A DNA stretch of 64,000 bases from Leptasterias polaris (taxonomy: Eukaryota; Echinodermata; Asteroidea; Forcipulatida; Asteriidae), in the NCBI GenBank assembly GCA_037783415.1, contig JAZGTN010000068.1, positions 124,001 through 188,000 of the forward strand, written 5' to 3'. The notes beneath the pieces are model-generated. The model ran no database searches and was not told the origin of the DNA. It was given only the letters and a program-made list of their open reading frames with translations. A program made the position numbers and the translations under genes. Each line of letters begins with the position of its first letter. Within the stretch, counting starts at the first letter, position 1. Of the stretch, positions 39,590-51,400 are shown in pieces.

Positions 39590-40185
39590 ATTTCAGAAAG
39601 AGCTAAGATTGATCTTAAGATGTGTAGCAATCTAAACTGTTAAATAAAGCGTGATGTTATGATGGAATATTGACAACTTAAAGAGGAAGGGAAATTACCA
39701 ATTCTTTTTTTGTGATGTAGAAAAATGTAGAGACCCATTTGTCTCAGAATGATGTCATCAGCTGTTTTGTATGTTGACAAATTTTGCACTGGAAGGGTAC
39801 CGAATACAATGGCAGTTTACACCATTTTAACTTGAGGTTAGAGACTTGTAATTTTTTCCCCACTGACATGAGAACTCTATTTAATGGAAATTGAGTACGT
39901 ATCACAAAATTGAATTGGTCATTCCCTTCCTCTTTAAGATCAACCTTATAGACGATGTGACCTCTGACGTCATTTGAAAATCATAACATGATGCGCGCGC
40001 TTGTCGCCGGGCAAAACCTTTGTGTACTTGACAGCCAGCTAGAAAGTACACGCAATATTACCATGACTACGCGTCTTTTTGCCCGGCGGAACATGACTTG
40101 GACAACAGACTTGTCAACAGAGGGCGGTTTGAATGTAAACAGAGGTCACATCGTCTATAGTGTTTTGTGAAATCGAGTCCAGCGT
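39590..40185. mobile_element. Hairpin element (TTTCAC...GTGAAATCG type) with a nested TATAGAC element
   Basis: CATTTCAGAAAGAGCTAAGA and GATCTTAAGATGTGTAGCAA at the left, and GTGTTTTGTGAAATCGAGTC at the right. A better copy of the family is at 56124-56262. The right portion is interrupted by 39947-40159. Confidence 0.5.
39947..40159. mobile_element. TATAGAC-type foldback element C, 213 bp
   Basis: Inverted termini TATAGACGATGTGACCTCTG and CAGAGGTCACATCGTCTATA. A TA duplication is possible but merges with the termini. Confidence 0.8.
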
Positions 40186-40929
40186 TGCAACTTGACAAAC
40201 CATTTTTGTTTGTTTGTGTAAGTTCAGTTACAAAGAGATCCCTGTAAGGCACACAGCCTTGCTAAGCAAAACAACTGAACACTTAGTAAAGATCAATACC
40301 AAAATTAAATGCAGTGGATTTTTGCAAGATGCCTTTCTTAGGCATATGAAAAGCCCACAATTCTATGCAACAAGGGTGTTTTTTCTTTCAGTATTTTCTT
40401 TCAACTTTGATTACCAATTGAGCAAAAAATGTTACAGGTTTGTTATTTTATGCCTTCGTAGGATACACCAAGTGAGAATACTGGTCTTTGACAATTACCT
40501 AAAGTATACCCTGCCTTTAAAGGTATAGGGTCATACTTTGGTAGTAACCCCCAAAAAGAAGTTGTGTAACTTTTATCCGAAAGCCTACTTGTTATAAAGA
40601 TGGTATGGTTAGTAAGCCTCCTGGGAAATTATTTCATCTGAAGTGCCTACATTTATTAGAAAACAATAAATTTACTGTTTATGTCAACAAATTTGAATCT
40701 CCACAGATCGCCTGTAGGTGACTTTTGGAATTTTATGTGGTCGGTATCCGCTGTCACCTTTCTAAACTTATATTGATTCTTCTGTTCGACATTTCTCAAT
40801 TGTAGACACTTTATTCAACTTAAACATTCACGTGTGACTTTTATTGTATATTTCTTGATGAATTTGCCTTTAAATTGGCATTACATTGCCAAAACCAAAC
40901 TCCAGTGTTTCCTTTTCTGTTAATAAATA

Positions 40930-41090
40930 GATTGTTGATTTTGGGTTGAACAAAGAAAAATTGACAAGAGCGGGATTTGAACCAACAACCTCCGGTTTAA
41001 CGTGCCGGCGCTCTACCAACTGAGCTATAGCCCTATGTTGGCGGTCTCCCTATTTTGTCAATATCTTTGTTTTTAAATATTTTTAAATAG
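40930..41090 (-). mobile_element. tRNA-like SINE unit (317-bp family)
   Basis: Minus-strand tRNA-like part at about 40962-41033 (B-box complement GGGATTTGAACC, A-box complement CTACCAACTGAGCTAT), followed by the family's GTTGGCGGTCTCCCTATTTT and TGTCAATATCTTTG. Confidence 0.75.
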
Positions 41091-41180
41091 ATTGTTAATA
41101 AACAATGGCTTTTCTAAATATTTGTGATTGTAGTCTTTTTATATTTTATTAAAGTTTAACTTGTGAAGACCAATTTTTTG

Positions 41181-41480
41181 TCTGTGTGTGTGTGTTTTTT
41201 TGTCTGTGTGTGTGTGTGTCTGTGTCTGGGAACATGTCCACGCATTCAAACCGAGGACTTGGAGAGGGTTTTAACAAAAGGGATCCGGGAAAAAGTCACA
41301 CCGAGGACGTTCTCGATTCGATTTCGTGTACAAAACCAATGGGGACGTCTCAAAAAAAAACTATGTCCAAACAATGGGAGAACAAAGAGAAGTCCTCGGT
41401 TGACACCATAAACATGTGTGTGTGTGTGTGTGTTTATTTCAATTTTGTCTGTCACTTTAGTTGTATTCATTTTATGTTGT
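41181..41480. repeat. TG microsatellites flanking a short inverted repeat
   Basis: (TG)n runs at about 41180-41220 and 41415-41433. Between them AACCGAGGACTT (about 41249) pairs with AAGTCCTCGGTT (about 41391), so a small foldback element may lie here. Confidence 0.5.
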
Positions 41481-41989
41481 AGAGCAGTTAATTATAAGGT
41501 TTTTTTTACTTTAAATCATAAAGCTCATTGATTTTGGGAAAAATATCTTTCAAGCAAAATACCTCATTATGAATTATTGTCTTTAAGGGTGGACTGTTGG
41601 CACGTTTGTTTGTGTTGTTTGTTGTTTTGGGGGTTTGCTTGGTAATTAAATTCGTTAAATACAATTATTCTTTGTACATGTGTTGCTACACAGTAAAGCA
41701 GGAATTACTTTTTTCACCTCAAACTATAGATTAGTTTGGAAAATGGTTTGAACAATAGATCATATAGTTTTTCGCAAACACAACGCAATGTATGGGCAGC
41801 AAAATTCGACCGTTATTATTTTCTGTTGTTATAATATCACCTCCATGTTTATGTTCTTTTTAGTCGGTCAATCAGGAACATGGACTCGTAATAACTTTTA
41901 ATAATGTCGATGAATAAAAATCTTGGCATACATTACACGAAAGAGGGCGCTATGCATTACAAGTGTGTTTTTGCTGTTCATATGATATG

Positions 41990-42068
41990 TGTTTGCTCAA
42001 AATTTGTGTGCAGCGCATCAGTCAACACGCAGAAAGCACAACAACGTGACACCGTCGTTTTTCAAAAG
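41990..42068 (+). other. Possible TBP 5' noncoding exon
   Basis: CAGCGCATCAGTCAACACGC to TTTTTCAAAAG, followed by the good donor GTATGA at 42069. A candidate acceptor CACACACAG ends at about 42260, which would leave about 44 nt of 5' UTR before the TBP ATG. The transcription start is not determinable here, and no obvious TATA box was recognised. Confidence 0.35.
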
Positions 42069-42304
42069 GTATGATTTTATGAAATTAACTCTTTATTAAG
42101 AAGATTATCTGCAACAATGAAACGCTTAACAATATTATTAGCAACCGTTTTGTTACTGTGGTTCGTCTGGTTTTCAAATTATTCTTCGTAAATTTCCCTT
42201 TTGTGTGACACAATTTCCCTCGCTTTTCAATTTACCATTTTGTTTGTGTTCACACACAGTCTTTGCAACTCATGCAGGTTTCACAAGCAACTTAAGTTGT
42301 CACA

Positions 42305-42403
42305 ATGAATCAGTATCAAGGAGGAACATCAGGACGGCCGCCACAACTTTATGAAAACACAAACCAACAGAGCATGCTTGGAATGCAGCCAAACCAAATG
42401 CAG
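42305..42403 (+). CDS. TBP: TBP coding exon 1
   Basis: ATG at 42305, donor GTAAAG after 42403. Reads [20 protein letters not shown] then [13 protein letters not shown], a typical Met/Gln-rich TBP N-terminus. Phase 0 at its end. Confidence 0.93.
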
Positions 42404-45400
42404 GTAAAGTGTATGTAGTTGTAACTTGTATTTTTTTTGTAATGTTAAATGTAGGCATAGTTCCCGAGCCCAATCACCCCCCCCCCCCCCCCAACCAAAT
42501 TTGACCCTTCCACACGGTCCATGGTTTTCAACAAAACACACTGGCCTTTCCTTAATATCCCTAGAATTAGATATATTAGGTCTGACTTTTGGCAGATTTC
42601 ACCCCCAAAATTTAGGTATGGCTGATTTTTTACAGATAGCATAAGTTGGTATTAAAATATGCCTACACTACAGTCGTTTGACTAGCCCCATTTATAGTGC
42701 CAATACTCTGGACTTCCTCCGATCCTTGGCCCTACGCCCATGTACCTCCAGAAGGTGGGATAATTTTTCGAATATCAACTCATGTTTTTATGCCGAGATT
42801 TTTTCCCCAGTTGTCACTCATTGTATCCGATTTGTGAAAAGCACATTAAAACGCCATTGTGCAACCTCGTTTTGGTGTAATTTTGAAGAAATTCTGAGAC
42901 GTTACTGCCACCGATTTGACTGCCCGGCATCCATTTTGTTGATCGGTTGATTTCAACAGGGGGCGCCCTGCGCTAGGGCATGCTGGGATAGGCAGGGGAA
43001 CATCTCCCATGCCCTAGCGCGCGAAAGGGTCCCTTGCCTATCCCATAATGCCCTAGCGAAGGGCGCCACCTGTTGAAATCAACCGATCAATATAAATGGG
43101 GCTATCGTTTGACCAGTTCTGAATCACTTTTTGAATTCACGTTGTTTTTTGTTGCAATCTCTTTGACATCTTAAACAAAAAAGTTAATCAGTTTACTTAA
43201 ACATGTCATAAAACTCACCATGTAGTCACTGACAAAAAATGATTAGTACTTTTGAAGAGGCTTTGAGAAAAGTATCGTCACCTGTTTGACCAGTTCAGGA
43301 TCAGTTGATTCTATTCTGAATCAGTAGCGTGCCCTTTATTGCAAACCCATACTCGCATTCATAAAAATGTCTCTCAAGGACACGAAACTTAAGTGTGTTG
43401 TCATGGACTTGACTTCCTTTATTTAGTGAATATCATGCAAGTGTCTTCAACAGCAGCGCAAAAACCCAGCGACAAAAACACAAAACAACAGCAAAGGCAA
43501 TTGAAAAAGTGAAGTGCACCTACGGTACTAGTAAAACTTATAAAAGCAACATTGACCCCTCCAAGTTTCATTTTCTCAAACAAAAAAAACCCAATCTACA
43601 AGAATTTGTTGAAGTCAAACAATAAATAAACTTTCTACTGCAGCAGTATGATTTTACCTCACTTAGTAAGTTAGTGCGACACCATTTGACGCAATGAGAT
43701 GTTGAGTGCCCCCCCCCAAGACGATTTTAGTAATTTTGTCTCATCAAAAAAACAAGACGACTGCTCAGTATTTACGTGGAATATTTTGTACACATTCTTA
43801 AATCAAAGTTTAATATTTGAAAAAACATAACTCATGAACCACACGATGGATTTTTACAATCCATATATCGTCTGAAAGGTCTTTTAAGACTCAACAATCG
43901 CTACACAGGGATGGTATCGTTATGACCTTAACTTCTGGTCCAAAATGGGCATTGAAAAATTCAAAAATTATTTCTCAAGAACTATCTGGCCAGCATGTAA
44001 ACCACACAAAAATAATTATAACAGCACTGAAAACCTGTAACTAATCCACGTGGCTGGCTGTTGCGCTCCGTTGACCACAAGGTTCAAAGTCCATCAAACA
44101 TGCTTGTAGTCTAGTCTCTGTTCAAGGTTCACGCAAGCTGATTTTGGCATTACGCTTTCTTAGTCTCTAAAACAGCCGTCCATGCAAACCTCGCTAACAA
44201 TCAAATGTCAGGCTCGCACGGTCATGAAACTTGGCAACAAAATTTCACCTGATAAATAGATGAAACAGAAGTATGGACAACATAATGACATCACCCAATG
44301 ATTTATTGAAATCCGACGATTATATTTTAATCGGCATTTTGAAATAATACTAGCAGAAAACATGCGTCTAACACAACAACGATCTACAACGTTTACAGCG
44401 CGTTTGCAAGTTAACAATGAATTTGCCTTGCAATGTTGTGTTTTGCACTCGTGGGGGCCCAATTTAATAATATGTACTGGAGCATTATTTGTGTGCTCCT
44501 ATAGTAAAATACATGTGTATATTGCAAGATTGAGCTCAAGCTGGGATATGTTAAATACATGGGTATATTGCAAGATTGAGCTCAAGCTGGGATATGTTAA
44601 ATACATGGGTATATTGCAAGATTGAGCTCAAGCTGGGATATGTTAAATTTAATGTTTGTTTTCCTGGTAAAATTACGTCATCAATTTTTAACATGACGTC
44701 ACCTTATAGTTGCAGTTTTACCAGATTTTTATACACAGCATTACATGTTTGGTCAAGCTTAAAACCAAGCTGATGTATTCAAGCTGATATGAGTAACATC
44801 CCAGATTTGAACATCATGCCGAACACCTTGTTTTTGTTATGTAACAAAAATAACAAAAATGTATGACTAGTTATTTTTATTTTTTTCACTTGAGATCAAA
44901 TTCATAAAAAAATTAAGATAAACCCAGATTGCAGAGTAGGGCTTTTAAAACCAAAGATAAATGTTAAGTGGGCTTCGTGCTCGCAAGCTCATAAGCTTTC
45001 ACGCTTTGCGCTCAGAGTTCAGGGTTTTTTTTCAACAGCCTATCACATCCCTGCATCTGCATCTGCAGATTGTGCAAATCCTAAGATTGTTGGGTCCAGT
45101 AACTCAGACTAGTTGGGTCCAGTAACTCAGACTACATGTAGTTGGGTCTAGTAACTCGGACTAGTTGGGACTAGTTGGGTCTAGTAACTCGGAGTATTTA
45201 ACTTGGGCATTTTACTCCTCCCTTTAAATATTTTACACAACAATCATTTTCTGTGCTTTTTAAAAATACTATTTGGTTTGTTAAGTGCAATATTTTTAAT
45301 GTAATTTTTAGCTGATGCAGCCTCATCAGCTTCATTCAGACGATCAAGATGATCATCAACAGCAGCGTCTCGGCCAGGGTCAATCCTCAAGTTCCAGCAT

Positions 45401-48400
45401 GCTGCAAGTCCCATCCTCAGGTTTTGGAATGGGTGGGTCTGGGTTATCAGGAAACATGTCGTTAACCACGACTACCAGTATGTACCCACAGACACCCCTC
45501 ACTCCGATGACGCCAGCCACCCCAGGAAGCATGGAGCCATCAGGGATTGTGCCACAACTTCAGTAAGTAGAAACTAAAATTATCAGGCTTACCGCCTAAT
45601 TCTGCTTACCGAGCAAGCGCCAAATTTCTGCTTCTCACTGGGTCAGGCATTCCAGTCTTATCCAAGTCCCAACACGTCGGTTCGAAGTGACATTGGAGAA
45701 GAGAATGTGGAGGATTGAGGTCACCTATAGGCGAGTGAGCTTAGGGAGTAAGGGACACAAGTGGGGCCAGAACCCACACCAGAATGTTACTCCAGTACAC
45801 TAGACCCCTCGGCGATGACAATCAAAATCAATCAACGTGTCCTTATAAAAGGCAACTTTTGCTCAAACTTTTTTGAGTTGTACATTCACATTATCACAAA
45901 CGTTTGAGCAATGGTCCAAAACCTTTAGCCTTTTACCAGTAGATGCAGTCATCTGGAGTAGCAGATCAACTAAGCATCATATTTTGGATGGGACATTATA
46001 ATAAGCCCTGGGTGTACTAGGATTGACAGTGCACGTTAAAGAACCCAGAACACTTACTGTGGATGAGTAGGGGGGACAGTGCACGTTAAAGAACCCAGAA
46101 CACTTACTGTGGATGAGTAGGGGGGACAGTGCACGTTAAAGAACCCAGAACACTTACTGTGGATGAGTAGGGGGGACAGTGCACGTTAAAGAACCCAGAA
46201 CACTTACTGTGGATGAGTAGGGGGGACAGTGCACGTTAAAGAACCCAGAACACTTACTGTGGATGAGTAGGGGGGACAGTGCACGTTAAAGAACCCAGAA
46301 CACTTACTGTGGATGAGTAGGGGGGACAGTGCACGTTAAAGAACCCAGAACACTTACTGTGGATGAGTAGGGGGGACAGTGCACGTTAAAGAACCCAGAA
46401 CACTTACTGTGGATGAGTAGGGGGGACAGTGCACGTTAAAGAACCCAGAACACTTACTGTGGATGAGTAGGGGGGACAGTGCACGTTAAAGAACCCAGAA
46501 CACTTACTGTGGATGAGTAGGGGGGACAGTGCACGTTAAAGAACCCAGAACACTTACTGTGGATGAGTAGGGGGGACAGTGCACGTTAAAGAACCCAGAA
46601 CACTTACTGTGGATGAGTAGGGGGGACAGTGCACGTTAAAGAACCCAGAACACTTACTGTGGATGAGTAGGGGGGACAGTGCACGTTAAAGAACCCAGAA
46701 CACTTACTGTGGATGAGTAGGGGGGACAGTGCACGTTAAAGAACCCAGAACACTTACTGTGGATGAGTAGGGGGGACAGTGCACGTTAAAGAACCCAGAA
46801 CACTTACTGTGGATGAGTAGGGGGGACAGTGCACGTTAAAGAACCCAGAACACTTACTGTGGATGAGTAGGGGGGACAGTGCACGTTAAAGAACCCAGAA
46901 CACTTACTGTGGATGAGTAGGGGGGACAGTGCACGTTAAAGAACCCAGAACACTTACTGTGGATGAGTAGGGGGGACAGTGCACGTTAAAGAACCCAGAA
47001 CACTTACTGTGGATGAGTAGGGGGGACAGTGCACGTTAAAGAACCCAGAACACTTACTGTGGATGAGTAGGGGGGACAGTGCACGTTAAAGAACCCAGAA
47101 CACTTACATGTACTGTGGATGAGTAGGGGGGACAGTGCACGTTAAAGAACCCAGAACACTTACTGTGGATGAGTAGGGGGGACAGTGCACGTTAAAGAAC
47201 CCAGAACACTTACTGTGGATGAGTAGGGGGGACAGTGCACGTTAAAGAACCCAGCAGCCGATTTCACGAAACGCTAGGATTAATCCTATCTCGAGTTAGA
47301 ACGAGTAACTCGTCCTAACTTAAGACTAGTCCTATCTCTTAGCATTGCCTAGGACTAGTCTTAAGTTAGGAAGAGTTTGGTGAAATCAACGGATGAACAC
47401 TTACTGTGGATGAGTAGGGGGGACAGTGCACGTTAAAGAACCCAGAACACTTACTGTGGATGAGTAGGGGGGACAGTGCACGTTAAAGAACCCAGAACAC
47501 TTACTGTGGATGAGTAGGGGGGACAGTGCACGTTAAAGAACCCAGAACACTTACTGTGGATGAGTAGGGGGGACAGTGCACGTTAAAGAACCCAGAACAC
47601 TTACTGTGGATGAGTAGGGGGGACAGTGCACGTTAAAGAACCCAGAACACTTACTGTGGATGAGTAGGGGGGACAGTGCACGTTAAAGAACCCAGAACAC
47701 TTACTGTGGATGAGTAGGGGGGACAGTGCACGTTAAAGAACCCAGAACACTTACTGTGGATGAGTAGGGGGGACAGTGCACGTTAAAGAACCCAGAACAC
47801 TTACTGTGGATGAGTAGGGGGGACAGTGCACGTTAAAGAACCCAGAACACTTACTGTGGATGAGTAGGGGGGACAGTGCACGTTAAAGAACCCAGAACAC
47901 TTACTGTGGATGAGTAGGGGGGACAGTGCACGTTAAAGAACCCAGAACACTTACTGTGGATGAGTAGGGGGGACAGTGCACGTTAAAGAACCCAGAACAC
48001 TTACTGTGGATGAGTAGGGGGGACAGTGCACGTTAAAGAACCCAGAACACTTACTGTGGATGAGTAGGGGGGACAGTGCACGTTAAAGAACCCAGAACAC
48101 TTACTGTGGATGAGTAGGGGGGACAGTGCACGTTAAAGAACCCAGAACACTTACTGTGGATGAGTAGGGGGGACAGTGCACGTTAAAGAACCCAGAACAC
48201 TTACTGTGGATGAGTAGGGGGGACAGTGCACGTTAAAGAACCCAGAACACTTACTGTGGATGAGTAGGGGGGACAGTGCACGTTAAAGAACCCAGAACAC
48301 TTACTGTGGATGAGTAGGGGGGACAGTGCACGTTAAAGAACCCAGAACACTTACTGTGGATGAGTAGGGGGGACAGTGCACGTTAAAGAACCCAGAACAC

Positions 48401-51400
48401 TTACTGTGGATGAGTAGGGGGGACAGTGCACGTTAAAGAACCCAGAACACTTACTGTGGATGAGTAGGGGGGACAGTGCACGTTAAAGAACCCAGAACAC
48501 TTACTGTGGATGAGTAGGGGGGACAGTGCACGTTAAAGAACCCAGAACACTTACTGTGGATGAGTAGGGGGGACAGTGCACGTTAAAGAACCCAGAACAC
48601 TTACTGTGGATGAGTAGGGGGGACAGTGCACGTTAAAGAACCCAGAACACTTACTGTGGATGAGTAGGGGGGACAGTGCACGTTAAAGAACCCAGAACAC
48701 TTACTGTGGATGAGTAGGGGGGACAGTGCACGTTAAAGAACCCAGAACACTTACTGTGGATGAGTAGGGGGTTAACCCTGTTTTTACTGGTTCACACAGC
48801 AAGCATCCTTGTTTACAGGTTTCCTACAGTGATAAAGTTCACTTATGAGGCATACTTGGTTTCATTAATAGAAATACATGTACACCTGTATATAATAATA
48901 ATAATATTTCAATTTTGTTTGATGTTTTCTTAAAAGACTGTTTTTTAGCCGCTGTATTGTAGTATTTTTAATATATACCATAATAATAAATGGGAAAAAA
49001 AACTATGACAACAAAGTATTTAAAGAAGTATTGTTTTTCTTGACAGGAACATTGTATCTACCGTCAATCTCGGCTGTCGCTTGGACCTGAAGAAGATTGC
49101 ATTACACGCCAGAAATGCAGAGTACAATCCAAAGGTACCTTATTACATACTAATCCGTTTACCCTAACAATGAGCTGGGACCTCAGCCCTTGCCGCCCAT
49201 TTTCATAGAGCTAAATTAGCACAGAAGTACAGAAGCACGGTTGAATGGCTTCTGACTGGCACCCACCGAACAAGGATATTGACAAAATAGGTAGACCGCC
49301 ATCATAGGGCTAGATAGCTCAGTTGGTAGAGCGCCGGCACGTCAATCCGGAGGTCGTTGGTTCAAATCCCGCTCTAGTCAATTTTTCCTTGTTCAACCAA
49401 AAATCATTTTAAAATGTACCCAGTCAGTTTCCCTTGTGGTTTATTATTTGATATCTGATATAAAAAGTCGCATCCCCTTATGGTGATCCCCTGGCTGCCG
49501 CTTTCCAGGTTGTATCGTAAACTTGGGTGTGATCCTTGGCTACACGGCAGTTTACGGTTGAATGGCTTCTGACTGGCACCCACCGAACAAGGATATTGAC
49601 AAAATAGGGAGACCGCCATCATAGGGCTAGATAGCTCAGTTGGTAGAGCGCCGGCACGTCAATCCGGAGGTCGTTGGTTCAAATCCCGCTCTAGTCAATT
49701 TTTCCTTGTTCAACCAAAAATCATTTAAAAATGTACCCAGTCAGTTTCCCTTGTGGTTTATTATTTGATATCTGATATAAAAAGTCGCATCCCCTTATGG
49801 TGATCCCCTGGCTGCCGCTTCCCAGGTTGTATCGTAAACTTGGGTGTGATCCTTGGCTACACGGCAGTTTACGGTTGAATGGCTTCTGACTGGCACCCAC
49901 CGAACAAGGATATTGACAAAATAGGGAGACCGCCATCATAGGGCTAGATAGCTCAGTTGGTAGAGCGCCGGCACGTCAATCCGGAGGTCGTTGGCTCTCA
50001 GAAAAATCCACAAAATTGTTATTAATTAGCCAGAGAAGCCTTCATCATGTGCACATGTAGGTCAGCACTTGTACTCAATCAAATGTTGTTTTTTCCAAGG
50101 GCCAAGTATCATTACCATCTGTGACTGGATCCTGCTTATTTTTTTGCTTAGCAGAAACTTCTTAAGCAACATTTTCTGCTTAAAAAGTACTATGAAATTG
50201 GGCCCAGCAGTTTGACTTCAATGGTATTGGAATAGGTAGGGTTAGAGAAAAGAATATTACAATATTAAATGTTGAGAGTGTGTGTTTCATTTGGCATGCC
50301 AGCCGATGTAGTTTAGAAATAAATAAATAACAACTTTCCCCCCAAATTTAAACTTTAACTTCTTAGCAATTTCACCGGGGATTCAATTTTATTTTATTTG
50401 TGATGTAGAGATTTGCAGCGGTCATCATGCGGATACGAGATCCAAGAACAACCGCCCTGATCTTCAGCTCTGGTAAGATGGTGTGCACAGGAGCCAAAAG
50501 TGAGCAGGAGTCGAGGCTAGCAGCTAGAAAATATGCCAGGGTTGTTCAGAAACTAGGATTTCCAGTGAGTATTAAACACTGACATTGTACACTGAGATTG
50601 TTTTTTGACAACGCACTGCCTATTTATAGGCAAAATTATAAAGAAGTATTCAGTAAAAGTCACCTGTGAAAGTTTCAGCTGAATATAGTGTCTATGTGCT
50701 GATGGGGGGGGAGGGGGGGGGGGGGTGGGGGGGAGGGGGGGAGGGGGGGAGGGAGGGCGTAACAAAGACAAACCAATCTAAGGAGGCCAGGATGAACAAA
50801 AGTGAAAGTCACTGTGGCCCAAAGGCCTGCTCATCCAACCCTAGACTAGGATAAAGGGTATATAAAATAAATATGTTTGTATATGTATAAATAATATATA
50901 AATAATAATAAAAAGTACAATATAAATCAAAAGTAAAATAAATTCGCAGCAATAAATTTAAGCAATGAAATCAAGTAATAAATAAGTGTTTGTAGATTTG
51001 TAATAAAAGTAATAAGAGTAATTAATAGTAATTAAAATGATTATAAAAAAAAAAAAAAAAAAAACGGCTCAGATAAATTAGACAGTGAATAATACTAATA
51101 TTAATAATAATAATAATAATAACACAGAAGGTACATGTAATGTGCTACAGTGTATCGCTTGGCAAACAACAACAATCTCTAAGAACCTTGATAGTGACTA
51201 TGTAAACTGTTAATAAAAGCATAATAAGGTTTAAGAACTAAACAGTCTCTAATATGCACTGTTATACTATCAACAGCTGCAGTGCTTCTCACCAAGTAAG
51301 TTAAATGGTCAGTAGTTTTTGGAGTAGTTCCCAATCTATGACTCTGCCTTTATACAGATTTGGTGATTCTTTTTTTCACAGGATCTCTGTCACATGTTTA

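Noticed and set aside
41163..41482. Overlapping ORFs across TG microsatellites
   Set aside because: Cys/Val-alternating translation of TG repeats, with no coding support.
46026..48771. CRISPR-like array
   Set aside because: Units are contiguous and identical with no unique spacers, and the locus is a eukaryotic intron. It is a minisatellite.
50553..50771. Proline-rich minus-strand ORF
   Set aside because: It is the translation of the complement of the G-rich tract.
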